Assembly: GCF_050948215.1 (NCBI RefSeq)
Contig: NW_027488821.1
Location: forward strand, 124,001 to 188,000
Source: Halictus rubicundus
Taxonomy: Eukaryota; Arthropoda; Insecta; Hymenoptera; Halictidae
DNA length: 64,000 nucleotides
Reading direction: 5' to 3'
Shown: piece after piece, positions 37,301-50,703 of the stretch
How the letters are laid out: each line of letters opens with the position of its first letter
Position numbering within the stretch: position 1 is the stretch's first letter
Translations under genes and position numbers: made by a program
The notes under the pieces: model-generated
Databases searched by the model: none
Told to the model about the DNA's origin: nothing
The model's input: only the letters and a program-made list of their open reading frames with translations

Positions 37301-38088
37301 GTCTATCCCATCCTATCCTCTATCCTATCCTATCCTCTATCCTATCCAATCCTCTATCCTATCCTATCATCTATCCTCTGTACTATCCTATCCTCTATCC
37401 TATCCTATCCTCTATCCTATCCTATCCTCTATCCTATCCTCTATCCTATCCTATCCTATCCTCTATCCTATCCTATCCTATCCTCTATCCTATCCTATCC
37501 TCTATCCTATCCTCTATCCTATCCTATCCTCTATCCTATCCTATCCTCTATCCTATCCTCTATCCTATCCTATCCTCTATCCTATCCTCTATCCTATCCT
37601 ATCCTCTATAATATCGTACACTCTATCCTATAATATCGTCTATCCGATCCTATTCTCTATCCTATCCTCTATCCTATCCTCTATCCTATCCTCTATCCTA
37701 TCAAATCCCCTATCCTATCCTCTATCCTATCCTATCCTGTATCCTATCCAATTTTCTATCCTATCATATCATCTATCCTCAATCCTATCCTTTCCTGTAT
37801 CCTATCCATTCCTCTATCCTATCCTTTCCTCTATCCTATCCTATCCTCTATCCCATGCTATCCTCTATCCTATCCTCTATCCTATCCTATCCTCTATCCT
37901 ATCCTATCCTCTATCCTATCCTCTATCCTATCCTATCCTCTATAATATCGTACACTCTATCCTATAATATCGTCTATCCGATCCTATTCTCTATCCTATC
38001 CTCTATCCTATCCTCTATCCTATCCTCTATCCTATCAAATCCCCTATCCTATCCTCTATCCTATCCTATCCTGTATCCTATCCAATTT
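34361..38088 (+). repeat. 3,728-bp HOR unit, copy 1 (zone 2)
   Basis: It contains five right-type alpha modules (GTACAC or GTACAAT with ATCCGATCC) at about 35,026, 35,615, 36,827, 37,608 and 37,942. Other markers are CCAATTTTC near 35,166, CCAAACATC twice near 35,223-35,245, a five-pentamer run near 35,310, CACATCC monomers near 36,112 and 36,300, CCTCTCTCC near 36,530 and paired CGTGTATCC near 36,546. The first 2,883 bp recur at 38,089 onward at constant offset 3,728. The remaining about 850 bp (37,244-38,088) repeat the alpha/CCAATTTTC region internally. Confidence 0.87.
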
Positions 38089-40971
38089 TCTATCCTATCC
38101 TATCCCCTATCATATCCTATCCTCTATCCTATCCTATCCTATCCTCTATCCTATCCTATCCTCTATCCTCTATCCTATCCTATCCTCTATCCTATCCTAT
38201 CCTCTATCCTATCCTATCCTATCCTCTATCCTATCCTATCTTCTATCCTATCCTATCCTCTATCCTATCATATCCTCTATCCTATAATATCCTCTATCCT
38301 ATCCTATCCTCTATTCTATCCTATCGTCTATCCTATCCTATCCTCTATCCTATCCTATCGTCTATCCTATCCTCTATCCAATCCTATCCTCTATCCTATC
38401 CTATCCTCTATCCTATCCTATCCTCTATCCTATCCTGTATCCTATCAAATCCCCTATCCTATCCTCTATCCTATCCTATCGTCTATCCTATCCTATCCTC
38501 TATCCAATCCTATCCTCAATCCTATCCTATCGTCTATCCTATCCTATCCTCTATCCTATCCTATCCTCTATCCTATCCAATCCTCTATCCTATCCTATCA
38601 TCTATCCTCAATCCTATCCTTTCCTGTATCCTATCCATTCCTCTATCCTATCCTGTCCTCTATCCTATCCTATCCTCTATCCCATCCTATCCTCTATCCT
38701 ATCCTCTATCCTATCCTATCCTCTATCCTATCCTCTATCCTATCCTATCCTCTATAATATCGTACAATCTATCCTATAATATCGTCTATCCGATCCTATT
38801 CTCTATCCTATCCTCTATCCTATCCTCTATCCTATCCTCTATCCTATCAAATCCCCTATCCTATCCTCTATCCTATCCTATCCTGTATCCTATCCAATTT
38901 TCTATCCTATCATATCATCTATCCTCAATCCTATCCTTTCCTGTATCCTATCCAAACATCTATCGTATCCAAACATCTATCCTATCCTATCCTCTATCCT
39001 ATCCTGTCCTCTATCCTATCCTATCCTCTATCCTATCCTATCCTATCCTATCCTATTATCTATCCTATCCTATCTTCTATCCTATCCTATCCTCTATCCT
39101 ATCCTATCGTCTATCCTATCCTATCTTCTATCCTATCCTCTATCCTATCCTATTCTCTATCCTATCCTATCCACTATCCTATCCTATCCTCTATCCTATC
39201 CTATCCTCTATCCTATCAAATCCCCTATCCTATCCTCTATCCTATCCTATCCTGTATCCTATCCTATCCTCTATCGTCTATCGTATCCAATCCTCTATCC
39301 TATCCTATCCTCTATTCTATCCTCTATCCTATCCTATCCTCTATAATATCGTACACTCTATCCTATAATATCGTCTATCCGATCCTATTCTCTATCCTAT
39401 CCTCTATCCTATCCTATCCTCTATCCTATCCTATCTTCTATCCTATCCTATCCTCTATCCTATCAAATCCCCTATACTATCCTCTGTACTATCCTATCCT
39501 CTATCCTATCCTATCCTCTATCCTATCCTATCCTCTATCCTATCCTCTATCCTATCCTATCCTATCCTCTAACCTATCCTATCCTATCCTCTATCCTATC
39601 CTATCCTCTATCCTATCCTATCGTCTATCCTATCCTATCCTCTATCCTATCCAATCCTCCATCCTATCCTATCCTCTATCCTGTCCTATCCTCTATCCTA
39701 TCCTATCTTCTATCCTATCCTATCCTCTATCCTATCAAATCCCCTATCCTATCCTCTATCCTATCCTATCTTTTATCCTATCCTATCCTGTATCCTATCC
39801 TATCCTGTATCCTCTATCCTATCGTATCCTCTACCCTATCACATCCTCTATCCTATCCTATCCTCTATCCTATCCTCTATCCTAGCCTATCCTCTATCCT
39901 ATCAAATCCAATCCCCTATCCTATCCTCTATCCAATCCTATCCCCTATCCAATCCTATCCTCAATCCTATCCTTTCCTGTATCCTATCCTATCCTGTATC
40001 CTCTATCCTATCGTATCCTCTACCCTATCACATCCTCTATCGTATCGTATAATCTATCCTATCCTATCCTCTATCCTATCCTATCCTCTATCCTTTCCTA
40101 TCCTCTATCCTATCCTCTATCCTAGCCTATCCTCTATCCTATCCTATCCAATCCCCTATCCTATCCTCTATCCAATCCTATCCTCAATCCTATCCTTTCC
40201 TGTATCCTATCCTATCCTCTATCCTCTATCCTATCCAATCCTCTGTCCTATCCTATCCTCTCTCCTATCCTATCGTGTATCCTATCCTATCGTGTATCCT
40301 ATCCTCTATCCTATCCTATCCTCTATCCTATCCTATCCTCTATCCTATCCTCTATTCTATCCTATCCTCTATCCTATCCTATCCACTATCCTATCCTATC
40401 CTCTATCCTCTCCTATCCTCTATCCTATCAAATCCCCTATCCTATCCTCTATCCTATCCTATCCTGTATCCTATCCTATCCTCTATCGTCTATCGTATCC
40501 AATACTCTATCCTATCCTATCCTCTATTCTATCCTCTATCCTATCCTATCCTCTATAATATCGTACACTCTATCCTGTAATATCGTCTATCCGATCCTAT
40601 TCTCTATCCTATCCTATCATCTATCCTATCCTATCTTCTATCCTATCCTATCCTCTATCCTATCAAATCCCCTATCCTATCCTCTATCCTATCCTATCCT
40701 CTATCCTATCCTATCTTTTATCCTATCCTATCCTCTATCCTATCCTATCGTCTATCCTATCCTATCCTCTATTATATCCTATCCTCTAACCTATCCTATC
40801 CATTATCCTATCCTATCTTCCATCCTATCCTTTCCTCTATCCTATCCTATCTTCTATCCTATCCGATCCACTATCCTATCCTATCTTCTATCCTATCTGA
40901 TCCTCTATCCTATCAAATCCCCTATCCTATCTTCTATCCTATCCTATCCTCTATCCTATCCTATCGTCTAT
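38089..40971 (+). repeat. 3,728-bp HOR unit, copy 2 (right end replaced)
   Basis: It is colinear with 34,361-37,243 with no indel noticed over about 2.9 kb. Two differences were found by eye: CGTATAATC near 40,047 against CGTATCCTC near 36,319, and CCTGTAATATC near 40,576 against CCTATAATATC near 36,848. Homology ends where copy 1 reads CCTAACC (about 37,246) and this copy reads CCTATCC (about 40,974). Confidence 0.87.
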
Positions 40972-41664
40972 CCTATCCTCTATCCTATCCTATCTTCTAT
41001 CCTATCCTATCCTCTATCCTATCAAATCCCCTATCCTATCCTCTATCCTATCCTATCTTTTATCCTATCCTATCCTCTATCCTATCCTATCCTCTATCCT
41101 ATCCTATCCTCTATCCTATCCTCTATCCTAGCCTATCCTCTATCCTATCAAATCCAATCCCCTATCCTATCCTCTATCCAATCCTATCCCCTATCCAATC
41201 CTATCCTCAATCCTATCCTTTCCTGTATCCTATCCTATCCTGTATCCTCTATCCTATCGTATCCTCTACCCTATCACATCCTCTATCGTATCGTATCCTC
41301 TATCCTATCCTATCCTCTATCCTATCCTATCCTCTATCCTTTCCTATCCTCTACCCTATCCTCTATCCTAGCCTATCCTCTATCCTATCCTATCCAATCC
41401 CCTATCCTATCCTATCCAATCCCCTATCCTATCCTCTATCCAATCCTATCCTCAATCCTATCCTTTCCTGTATCCTATCCTATCCTCTATCCTCTATCCT
41501 ATCCAATCCTCTGTCCTATCCTATCCTCTCTCCTATCCTATCGTGTATCCTATCCTATCGTGTATCCTATCCTCTATCCTATCCTATCCTCTATCCTATC
41601 AAATCCCCTATCCTATCCTCTGCCCTATCCTATCCTCTACTCTATCCTATCCTCTATCCTATCC
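40972..41664 (+). repeat. Connector between zone 2 and zone 3
   Basis: It carries CTTTTATCC, CTAGCC, ATCAAATCCAATCC, CACATCC, CTCAATCC, CTCTCTCC and paired CGTGTATCC (41,543-41,570) as in zone 2: 36,430-36,600 aligns to 41,426-41,596 at offset 4,996. It then turns into CTCTGCCC and CTACTCTATCC, which are shared with 44,600-44,620 (offset 2,969). Confidence 0.7.
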
Positions 41665-42734
41665 TATCCTCCATCCTATCCTATCCTCTATCCTATCCTA
41701 TCGTCTATCCTATCCTCTATCCTATCCTATCCTCTATCCTATCCTATCCTCTAACCTATCCTATCGTCTATCCTATCCTCTATCCTATCCTATCCTCTAT
41801 CCTATCCTATCCTCTATCCTATCCTATCCTCTATACTATCCTATCCTCTATCCTATCCTATCCTCTATCCTATCCTCTATCCTATCCTATCCTCTATCCT
41901 ATCCAATCCCCTATCCTATCCTATCCTCTATCCTATCCTATCTTCTCTCCTATCCTATCCTCTATCCTATCCTTTCTTGTATACTATCCTATCCACTATC
42001 CTGTATCCTATCCAATCCTCTGTCCTATCCTATCCTCTATCCTATCATATCCTCTATCCTATAATATCCTCTATCCTATCCTATCCTCTATCCAATCCTC
42101 TATCCTATCCTATCCTCTATCCTATCCTATCCTCTATCCTAGCCTATCGTCTATCCTATCCTATCCAATCCCCTATCCTATGCTCTATCCTATCCTACCC
42201 TCTATGATATCGTATACTCTGTCATATACTATCCTCTATCCTATAATTTCATCTATCCGTTCCTATTCTCTATCCTACCCTATTCTCTATCCTATCCTCT
42301 ATCCTATCCTATCCTGTATCCTATCCTATCCTCTATCCTACCCTATCCTCTATCCTATCCTATCCTCTATCCTATCCAATCCTCTATCCTATCCTATCCT
42401 CTATCCTATCCTATCGTCTATCCTATCCTATCCTCTATCCTATCCTATACTCTATCCTATCCTATCTTCTATCCTATCCTATCCTCTATCCTATCCGATC
42501 TTCCACCCTATCCTATCCTCTATCCTATCAAATCCCCTATCCTATCAAATCCTCTATCCTATCCTCTATCCTATCCTATCCTCTATCCTATCCTATCTTC
42601 TATCCTATCCTATCCTCTATCCTATCCTTTCCTCTATCCTATCCTATCCTCTATCCTATCCTATCCTCTATCCTATCCTATCCTATCCTCTATCCTATCC
42701 TATCCTCTATCCTATCCTATCCTCTATCCTATAC
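41665..42734 (+). repeat. 1,070-bp HOR unit, copy 1 (block C)
   Basis: The block C series is CTCCATCC, CTCTAACC, CTATACTATCC, CTTCTCTCC, CCTTTCTTGTATAC near 41,970, CCACTATCCTGTATCC, CTCTGTCC, CATATCC, a right-type beta module (TGATATCGTATAC near 42,205, with ATAATTTCATC and ATCCGTTCC), CTACCC, and CCGATCTTCCACCC near 42,496. The next unit repeats it at offset 1,070. The block C core also recurs near 47.0, 50.5 (partial), 52.3, 55.9, 59.1 and 62.1 kb. Confidence 0.83.
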
Positions 42735-43790
42735 TATCCTCCATCCTATCCTATCCTCTATCCTATCCTATCGTCTATCCTATCCTCTATCCTATCCTAT
42801 CCTCTATCCTATCCTATCCTCTAACCTATCCTATCGTCTATCCTATCCTCTATCCTATCCTATCCTCTATCCTATCCTATCCTCTATCCTATACTATCCT
42901 CTATACTATCCTATCCTCTATCCTATCCTATCCTCTATCCTATCCTCTATCCTATCCTATCCTCTATCCTATCCTATCCCCTATCCTATCCTATCCTCTA
43001 TCCTATCCTATCTTCTCTCCTATCCTATCCTCTATCCTATCCTTTCTTGTATACTATCCTATCCACTATCCTGTATCCTATCCAATCCTCTGTCCTATCC
43101 TATCCTCTATCCTATCATATCCTCTATCCTATAATATCCTCTATCCTATCCTATCCTCTATCCAATCCTCTATCCTATCCTATCCTCTATCCTATCCTAT
43201 CCTCTATCCTAGCCTATCGTCTATCCTATCCTATCCAATCCCCTATCCTATGCTCTATCCTATCCTACCCTCTATGATATCGTATACTCTGTCATATACT
43301 ATCCTCTATCCTATAATTTCATCTATCCGTTCCTATTCTCTATCCTACCCTATTCTCTATCCTATCCTCTATCCTATCCTATCCTGTATCCTATCCTATC
43401 CTCTATCCTACCCTATCCTCTATCCTATCCTATCCTCTATCCTATCCAATCCTCTATCCTATCCTATCCTCTATCCTATCCTATCGTCTATCCTATCCTA
43501 TCCTCTATCCTATCCTATACTCTATCCTATCCTATCCTATCCTCTATCCTATCCGATCTTCCACCCTATCCTATCCTCTATCCTATCAAATCCCCTATCC
43601 TATCAAATCCTCTATCCTATCCTCTATCCTATCCTATCCTCTATCCTATCCTATCTTCTATCCTATCCTATCCTCTATCCTATCCTTTCCTCTATCCTAT
43701 CCTATCCTCTATCCTATCCTATCCTCTATCCTATCCTATCCTATCCTCTATCCTATCCTATCCTCTATCCTATCCTATCCTCTATCCTAT
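42735..43790 (+). repeat. 1,070-bp HOR unit, copy 2 (block C)
   Basis: This is a tandem copy of 41,665-42,734. A 12-bp monomer is missing near 43,530, so the offset falls to 1,058 before the copies part near 43,788. Copy 1 there reads CTATACTATCCTCC and this copy reads CTTCTATCC with CCGCTATCC. From about 42,960 to 44,360 it is also colinear with 46,931-48,331 at offset 3,971. Confidence 0.82.
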
Positions 43791-45480
43791 CCTATCTTCT
43801 ATCCTATCCTATCCGCTATCCTATCAAATCCCCTATCCTATCCTCTATCCTATCCTATCCTCTATCCTATCCTATCCTCCGTCCTATCCTATCTTCTATC
43901 CTATCCTATCCTCTATCCTATCCTTTCCTCTATCCTATCAAATCCCCTATCCTATCTTCTATCCTATCCTATCCTCTATCCTATCCTATCCTCTATCCTA
44001 TCCTATCGTCTATCCTATCCTCTATCCTATCCTATCCTCTATCCTATCCTATCCTGTAACCTATCCTATCGTCTATCCTATCCTCTATCCTATCCTATCA
44101 TCTATCCTATCCTATCCTCTATCCTATCCTATATTCTATCCTATCCTATCCTCTATCCTATCCTTTCCTGTATCCTATCCTATCCACTATCCTGTATCCT
44201 ATCCAATCCTCTGTCCTATCCTATCCTCTATCCTATCATATCCTCTACCCTATAATATCCTCTATCCTATCCTATCCTCTGTCCTATCCCATCCTGTATC
44301 CTATCCTATCCTCTATCCTATCCTATCCTCTATCCTATCCTATCCTCTATCCTATCCTATCCTCTATCCTATCCTCTATCCTATCCAATCCCCTATCCTA
44401 TCCTCTATCCAATCCTATCCTCAATCCTATCCTTTCCTGTATCCTATCCTATCCTCTATCCTCTATCCTATCCAATCCTCTGTCCTATCCTATCCTCTCT
44501 CCTATCCTATCGTGTATCCTATCCTATCGTGTATCCTATCCTCTATCCTATCCTATCCTCTATCCTATCAAATCCCCTATCCTATCCTCTGCCCTATCCT
44601 ATCCTCTACTCTATCCTATCCTCTATCCTATCCTATCCTCTATCCGATCCTATCCTCTATCCTATTTTATCCTCTATCCTATCCTATCTTCTATCCTATC
44701 CTATCCTCCACCCTATGAAATCCCATATCCTATCCTCTGTCCTATCCTATCCTCTATCCTATCCTATCCTCTATCCTATCCTATCCTCTATCCTATCCTA
44801 TCCTCTATCCTATCCTCTATTCTATCCTATCCTCTATCCTATCCTATCCACTATCCTATCCTATCCTCTATCCTCTCCTATCCTCTATCCTATCAAATCC
44901 CCTATCCTATCCTCTATCCTATCCTATCCTGTATCCTATCCTATCCTCTATCGTCTATCGTATCCAATACTCTATCCTATCCTATCCTCTATTCTATCCT
45001 CTATCCTATCCTATCCTCTATAATATCGTACACTCTATCCTATAATATCGTCTATCCGATCCTATTCTCTATCCTATCCTCTATCCTATCCTATCATCTA
45101 TCCTATCCTATCTTCTATCCTATCCTATCCTCTATCCTATCAAATCCCCTATCCTATCCTCTGTACTATCCTATCCTCTATCCTATCCTATCCTCTATCC
45201 TATTCTCTATCCTATCCTATCCTATCCTCTATCCTATCCTATCCTATCCTCTATCCTATCCTATCCTCTATCCTATCCTATCGTCTATCCTATCCTATCC
45301 TCTATCCTATCCAATCCTCCATCCTATCCTATCCTCTATCCTGTCCTATCCTCTATCCTATCCTATCTTCTATCCTATCCTATCCTCTATCCTATCAAAT
45401 CCCCTATCCTATCCTCTATCCTATCCTATCCTCTATCCTATCCTATCTTTTATCCTATCCTATCCTCTATCCTATCCTAT
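43791..45480 (+). repeat. Block C tail and right-type alpha segment
   Basis: It contains CCGCTATCC, CTCCGTCC, CTGTAACC near 44,053, CTATATTCTATCC, CCACTATCCTGTATCC and CCCATCCTG. A 260-bp piece follows that is shared with 41,405-41,668. From about 44,700 the CCTCTATTC, CTCTCCTATCC, CGTCTATCG series leads to the alpha module at about 45,020. CTCTGTACTATCC near 45,160 and CTTTTATCC near 45,447 close it. The alpha part is colinear with 54,000-54,670 (offset 9,191) and with 56,900-57,560 (offset 12,075). Confidence 0.75.
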
Positions 45481-47000
45481 CTTCTATCCTATCCGATCCA
45501 CTATCCTATCCTATCTTCTATCCTATCTGATCCTCTATCCTATCAAATCCCCTATCCTATCTTCTATCCTATCCTATCCTCTATCCTATCCTATCGTCTA
45601 TCCTAACCTCTATCCTATCCTTTCATCTATCCTATCCTATCCTCTATCCTATCCTATCGTCTATCCTATCCTATCCTCTATCCTATCCTATCCTCTATCC
45701 TATCCAATCCTCTATCCTATCCTATCATCTATCCTCTGTACTATCCTATCCTCTATCCTATCCTATCCTCTATCCTATCCTATCCTCTATCCTATCCTAT
45801 CCTCTATCCTATCCTCTATCCTATCCTATCCTATCCTCTATCCTATCCTATCCTATCCTCTATCCTATCCTATCGTCTATCCTATCCCATCCTCCATCCT
45901 ATCCAATCCTCCATCCTATCCTATCCTCTATCCTGTCCTATCCTCTATCCTATCCTATCTTCTATCCTATCCTATCCTCTATCCTATCAAATCCCCTATC
46001 CTATCCTCTATCCTATCCTATCCTCTATCCTATCCTGTCATCTATCCTATCCTATCCACTATCCCATCCTATCCTCTATCCTATCCTATCGTCTATCCTA
46101 TCCTCGATCCTATCCTATCCTCTATCCTATCCTGTCCTCTATCCTATCCTATCCTCTATCCTATCCTATCCTCTATCCTAGCCTATCCTCCATCCTATCC
46201 TGTCCAATCCCCTATCCTATGCTCTATCCTATCCTACCCTCTATAATATCGTATACTCTATCATATCCTATCATCTATCCGTTCCTATTCTCTATCCTAA
46301 CCTATTCTCAATCCTATCCTCTATCCTATCCTATCCTCTATCCTATCCTATCCTGTATCCTATCCTATCCTCTATCCTATCCTATCCTCTATCCTATCCT
46401 ACCTTCTATCCTATCCTATCCTATCTTCCATCCTATCCTATCCTCTATCCTATCAAATCCCCTATCCTATCAAATCCTCTATCCTATCCTCTATCCTATC
46501 CTATCCTCTATCCTATCCTATCTTCTATCCTATCCTATCCTCTATCCTATCCTTTCCTCTATCCTATCCTATCCTCTATCCTATCCTATCGTCTATCCTA
46601 TCCTATCCTATCCTCTATCCTATCCTATCCTCTATCCTATCCTATCTTCTATCCTATCCTATCCGCTATCCTATGAAATCCGCTATCCTATCCTCTATCC
46701 TATCCTATCCTCCATCCTATCCTATCCTCTATCCTATCCTATCGTCTATCCTATCCTCTATCCTATCCTATCCTCTATCCTATCCTATCCTCTAACCTAT
46801 CCTATCGTCTATCCTATCCTCTATCCTATCCTATCCTCTATCCTATCCTATCCTCTATCCTATCCTATCCTCTATACTATCCTATCCTCTATCCTATCCT
46901 ATCCTCTATCCTATCCTCTATCCTATCCTATCCTCTATCCTATCCTATCCCCTATCCTATCCTATCCTCTATCCTATCCTATCTTCTCTCCTATCCTATC
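45481..47000 (+). repeat. F-C superunit, copy 1
   Basis: Block F runs from CCGATCCAC (about 45,494) through CTGATCC, CTAACC, CCTTTCATC, CTCTGTAC, CTCCATCC, CTCGATCC (about 46,104) to a beta module (46,219-46,300) ending in CTAACCTATTCTCAATCC. Block C material follows. The whole is colinear with 50,704-52,223 at offset 5,223 and, up to the beta module, with 54,774-55,600 at offset 9,293. Compared with 54.6 kb, 102 bp (six monomers, including the CTCTATTATATCC and CCATTATCC variants) are missing just to the left. Confidence 0.8.
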
Positions 47001-48962
47001 CTCTATCCTATCCTTTCTTGTATACTATCCTATCCACTATCCTGTATCCTATCCAATCCTCTGTCCTATCCTATCCTCTATCCTATCATATCCTCTATCC
47101 TATAATATCCTCTATCCTATCCTATCCTCTATCCAATCCTCTATCCTATCCTATCCTCTATCCTATCCTATCCTCTATCCTAGCCTATCGTCTATCCTAT
47201 CCTATCCAATCCCCTATCCTATGCTCTATCCTATCCTACCCTCTATGATATCGTATACTCTGTCATATACTATCCTCTATCCTATAATTTCATCTATCCG
47301 TTCCTATTCTCTATCCTACCCTATTCTCTATCCTATCCTATCCTGTATCCTATCCTATCCTCTATCCTACCCTATCCTCTATCCTATCCTATCCTCTATC
47401 CTATCCAATCCTCTATCCTATCCTATCCTCTATCCTATCCTATGGTCTATCCTATCCTATCCTCTATCCTATCCTATACTCTATCCTATCCTATCTTCTA
47501 TCCTATCCTATCCTCTATCCTATCCGATCTTCCATCCTATCCTATCCTCTATCCTATCAAATCCCCTATCCTATCAAATCCTCTATCCTATCCTCTATCC
47601 TATCCTATCCTCTATCCTATCCTATCTTCTATCCTATCCTATCCTCTATCCTATCCTTTCCTCTATCCTATCCTATCCTCTATCCTATCCTATCCTCTAT
47701 CCTATCCTATCCTATCCTCTATCCTATCCTATCCTCTATCCTATCCTATCCTCTATCCTATCCTATCTTCTATCCTATCCTATCCGCTATCCTATCAAAT
47801 CCCCTATCCTATCCTCTATCCTATCCTATCCTCTATCCTATCCTATCCTCCGTCCTATCCTATCTTCTATCCTATCCTATCCTCTATCCTATCCTTTCCT
47901 CTATCCTATCAAATCCCCTATCCTATCTTCTATCCTATCCTATCCTCTATCCTATCCTATCCTCTATCCTATCCTATCGTCTATCCTATCCTCTATCCTA
48001 TCCTATCCTCTATCCTATCCTATCCTGTAACCTATCCTATCGTCTATCCTATCCTCTATCCTATCCTATCCTCTATCCTATCCTATCCTCTATCCTATCC
48101 TATATTCTATCCTATCCTATCCTCTATCCTATCCTTTCCTGTATCCTATCCTATCCACTATCCTGTATCCTATCCAATCCTCTGTCCTATCCTATCCTCT
48201 ATCCTATCATATCCTCTACCCTATAATATCCTCTATCCTATCCTATCCTCTGTCCTATCCCATCCTGTATCCTATCCTATCCTCTATCCTATCCTATCCT
48301 CTATCCTATCCTATCCTCTATCCTATCCTCTATTCTATCCTATCCTCTATCCTATCCTATCCACTATCCTATCCTATCCTCTATCCTATCAAATCCCTTA
48401 TCCTATCCTCTATCCTATCCTATCCTGTATCCTATCCTATCCTCTATCCTCTATCGTATCCAATCCTCTATCCTATCCTATCCTCTATCCTATCCTCTAT
48501 CCTATCCTATCCTCTATAATATCGTACACTCTATCCTATAATATCGTCTATCCGATCCTATTCTCTATCCTATCCTCTATCCTATCCTCTATCCTATCCT
48601 ATCCTCTATCCTATCAAATCCCCTATCCTATCCTCTATCCTATCCTATCCTCTATCCTACCATATCCTCCATCCTATCCTATCCTCTATCCTATCCAATC
48701 CTCTATCCTATCCTATCCTCTATCCTATCCTATCGTCTATCCTATCCTATCCTCTATCCTATCCTATCCAATCCCCTATCCTATGCTCTATCCTATCCTA
48801 CCCTCTATGATATCGTATACTCTGTCATATCCTATCCTCTAGCCTATAATATCATCTATCCGTTCCTATTCTCTATCCTACCCTATTCTCTATCCTATCC
48901 TCTATCCTATACTCTATTCTATCCTATCCTGTATCCTATCCTATCCTCTATCCTACCCTATC
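47001..48962 (+). repeat. Block C copy plus right-type alpha segment
   Basis: The block C core is at about 47,018-47,340 (offset 3,971 from 43,047). A private CTATGGTC variant lies near 47,441. The CCGCTATCC/CTCCGTCC tail, CTGTAACC at about 48,026 and an alpha module at about 48,516 follow, with ATCAAATCCCTTATCC (a substitution) near 48,393. From about 47,964 to 48,962 it is colinear with 52,801-53,799 at offset 4,837. The CTAGCCTATAATATC variant near 48,840 is shared with that copy only. Confidence 0.78.
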
Positions 48963-50703
48963 CTCCATCCTATCCTTTCCTCTATCCTATCCTATCTTCT
49001 ATCCTATCCGATCCACTATCCTATCCTATCTTCTATCCTATCTGATCCTCTATCCTATCAAATCCCCTATCCTATCTTCTATCCTATCCTATCCTCTATC
49101 CTATCCTATCGTCTATCCTAACCTCTATCCTATCCTTTCATCTATCCTATCCTATCCTCTATCCTATCCTATCGTCTATCCTATCCTATCCTCTATCCTA
49201 TCCTATCCTCTATCCTATCCAATCCTCTATCCTATCCTATCATCTATCCTCTGTACTATCCTATCCTCTATCCTATCCTATCCTCTATCCTATCCTATCC
49301 TCTATCCTATCCTATCCTCTATCCTATCCTCTATCCTATCCTATCCTATCCTCTATCCTATCCTATCCTATCCTCTATCCTATCCTATCGTCTATCCTAT
49401 CCTATCCTCCATCCTATCCAATCCTCCATCCTATCCTATCCTCTATCCTGTCCTATCCTCTATCCTATCCTATCTTCTATCCTATCCTATCCTCTATCCT
49501 ATCAAATCCCCTATCCTATCCTCTATCCTATCCTATCCTCTATCCTATCCTGTCATCTATCCTATCCTATCCACTATCCCATCCTATCCTCTATCCTATC
49601 CTATCCTCTATCCTATCCTGTCCTCTATCCTATCCTATCCTCTATCCTATCCTATCCTCTATCCTAGCCTATCCTCCATCCTATCCTGTCCAATCCCCTA
49701 TCCTATGCTCTATCCTATCCTACCCTCTATAATATCGTATACTCTATCATATCCTATCATCTATCTGTTCCTATTCTCTATCCTAACCTATTCTCAATCC
49801 TATCCTCTATCCTATCCTATCCTCTATCCTATCCTATCCTGTATCCTATCCTATCCTCTATCCTATCCTATCCTCTATCCTATCCTATCCTCTATCCTAT
49901 CCTATCCTATCTTCCATCCTATCCTATCCTCTATCCTATCAAATCCCCTATCCTATCAAATCCTCTATCCTATCCTCTATCCTATCCTATCCTCTATCCT
50001 ATCCTATCTTCTATCCTATCCTATCCTCTATCCTATCCTTTCCTCTATCCTATCCTATCCTCTATCCTATCCTATCGTCTATCCTATCCTATCCTATCCT
50101 CTATCCTATCCTATCCTCTATCCTATCCTATCTTCTATCCTATCCTATCCGCTATCCTATGAAATCCGCTATCCTATCCTCTATCCTATCCTATCCTCCA
50201 TCCTATCCTATCCTCTATCCTATCCTATCGTCTATCCTATCCTCTATCGTCTATCCTATCCTCTATCCTATCCTATCCTCTATCCTATCCTATCCTCTAT
50301 CCTATCCTATCCTCTATACTATCCTATCCTCTATCCTATCCTATCCTCTATCCTATCCTCTATCCTATCCTATCCTCTATCCTATCCTATCCCCTATCCT
50401 ATCCTATCCTCTATCCTATCCTATCTTCTCTCCTATCCTATCCTCTATCCTATCCTTTCTTGTATACTATCCTATCCACTATCCTGTATCCTATCCAATC
50501 CTCTGTCCTATCCTATCCTCTATCCTATCCTATCCTCTATCCTATCCTATCCTCTATCCTATCCTATCTTTTATCCTATCCTATCCTCTATCCTATCCTA
50601 TCGTCTATCCTATCCTATCCTCTATTATATCCTATCCTCTAACCTATCCTATCCATTATCCTATCCTATCTTCCATCCTATCCTTTCCTCTATCCTATCC
50701 TAT
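48963..50703 (+). repeat. Block F copy 2 and partial block C
   Basis: Block F is at about 49,000-49,830, with its beta module at 49,705 and a private ATCTGTTCC near 49,765 (others read ATCCGTTCC). The CCGCTATCC, TATGAAATCCGC (about 50,160) and CTATACTATCC series follows. A truncated block C starts at CCTTTCTTGTATAC (about 50,455) but lacks the TGATATC beta module and goes directly to CTTTTATCC and CTCTATTATATCC near 50,625. Relative to copy 1 the internal offset changes from 3,515 to 3,486, a difference of 29 bp (17 plus 12). Confidence 0.72.
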
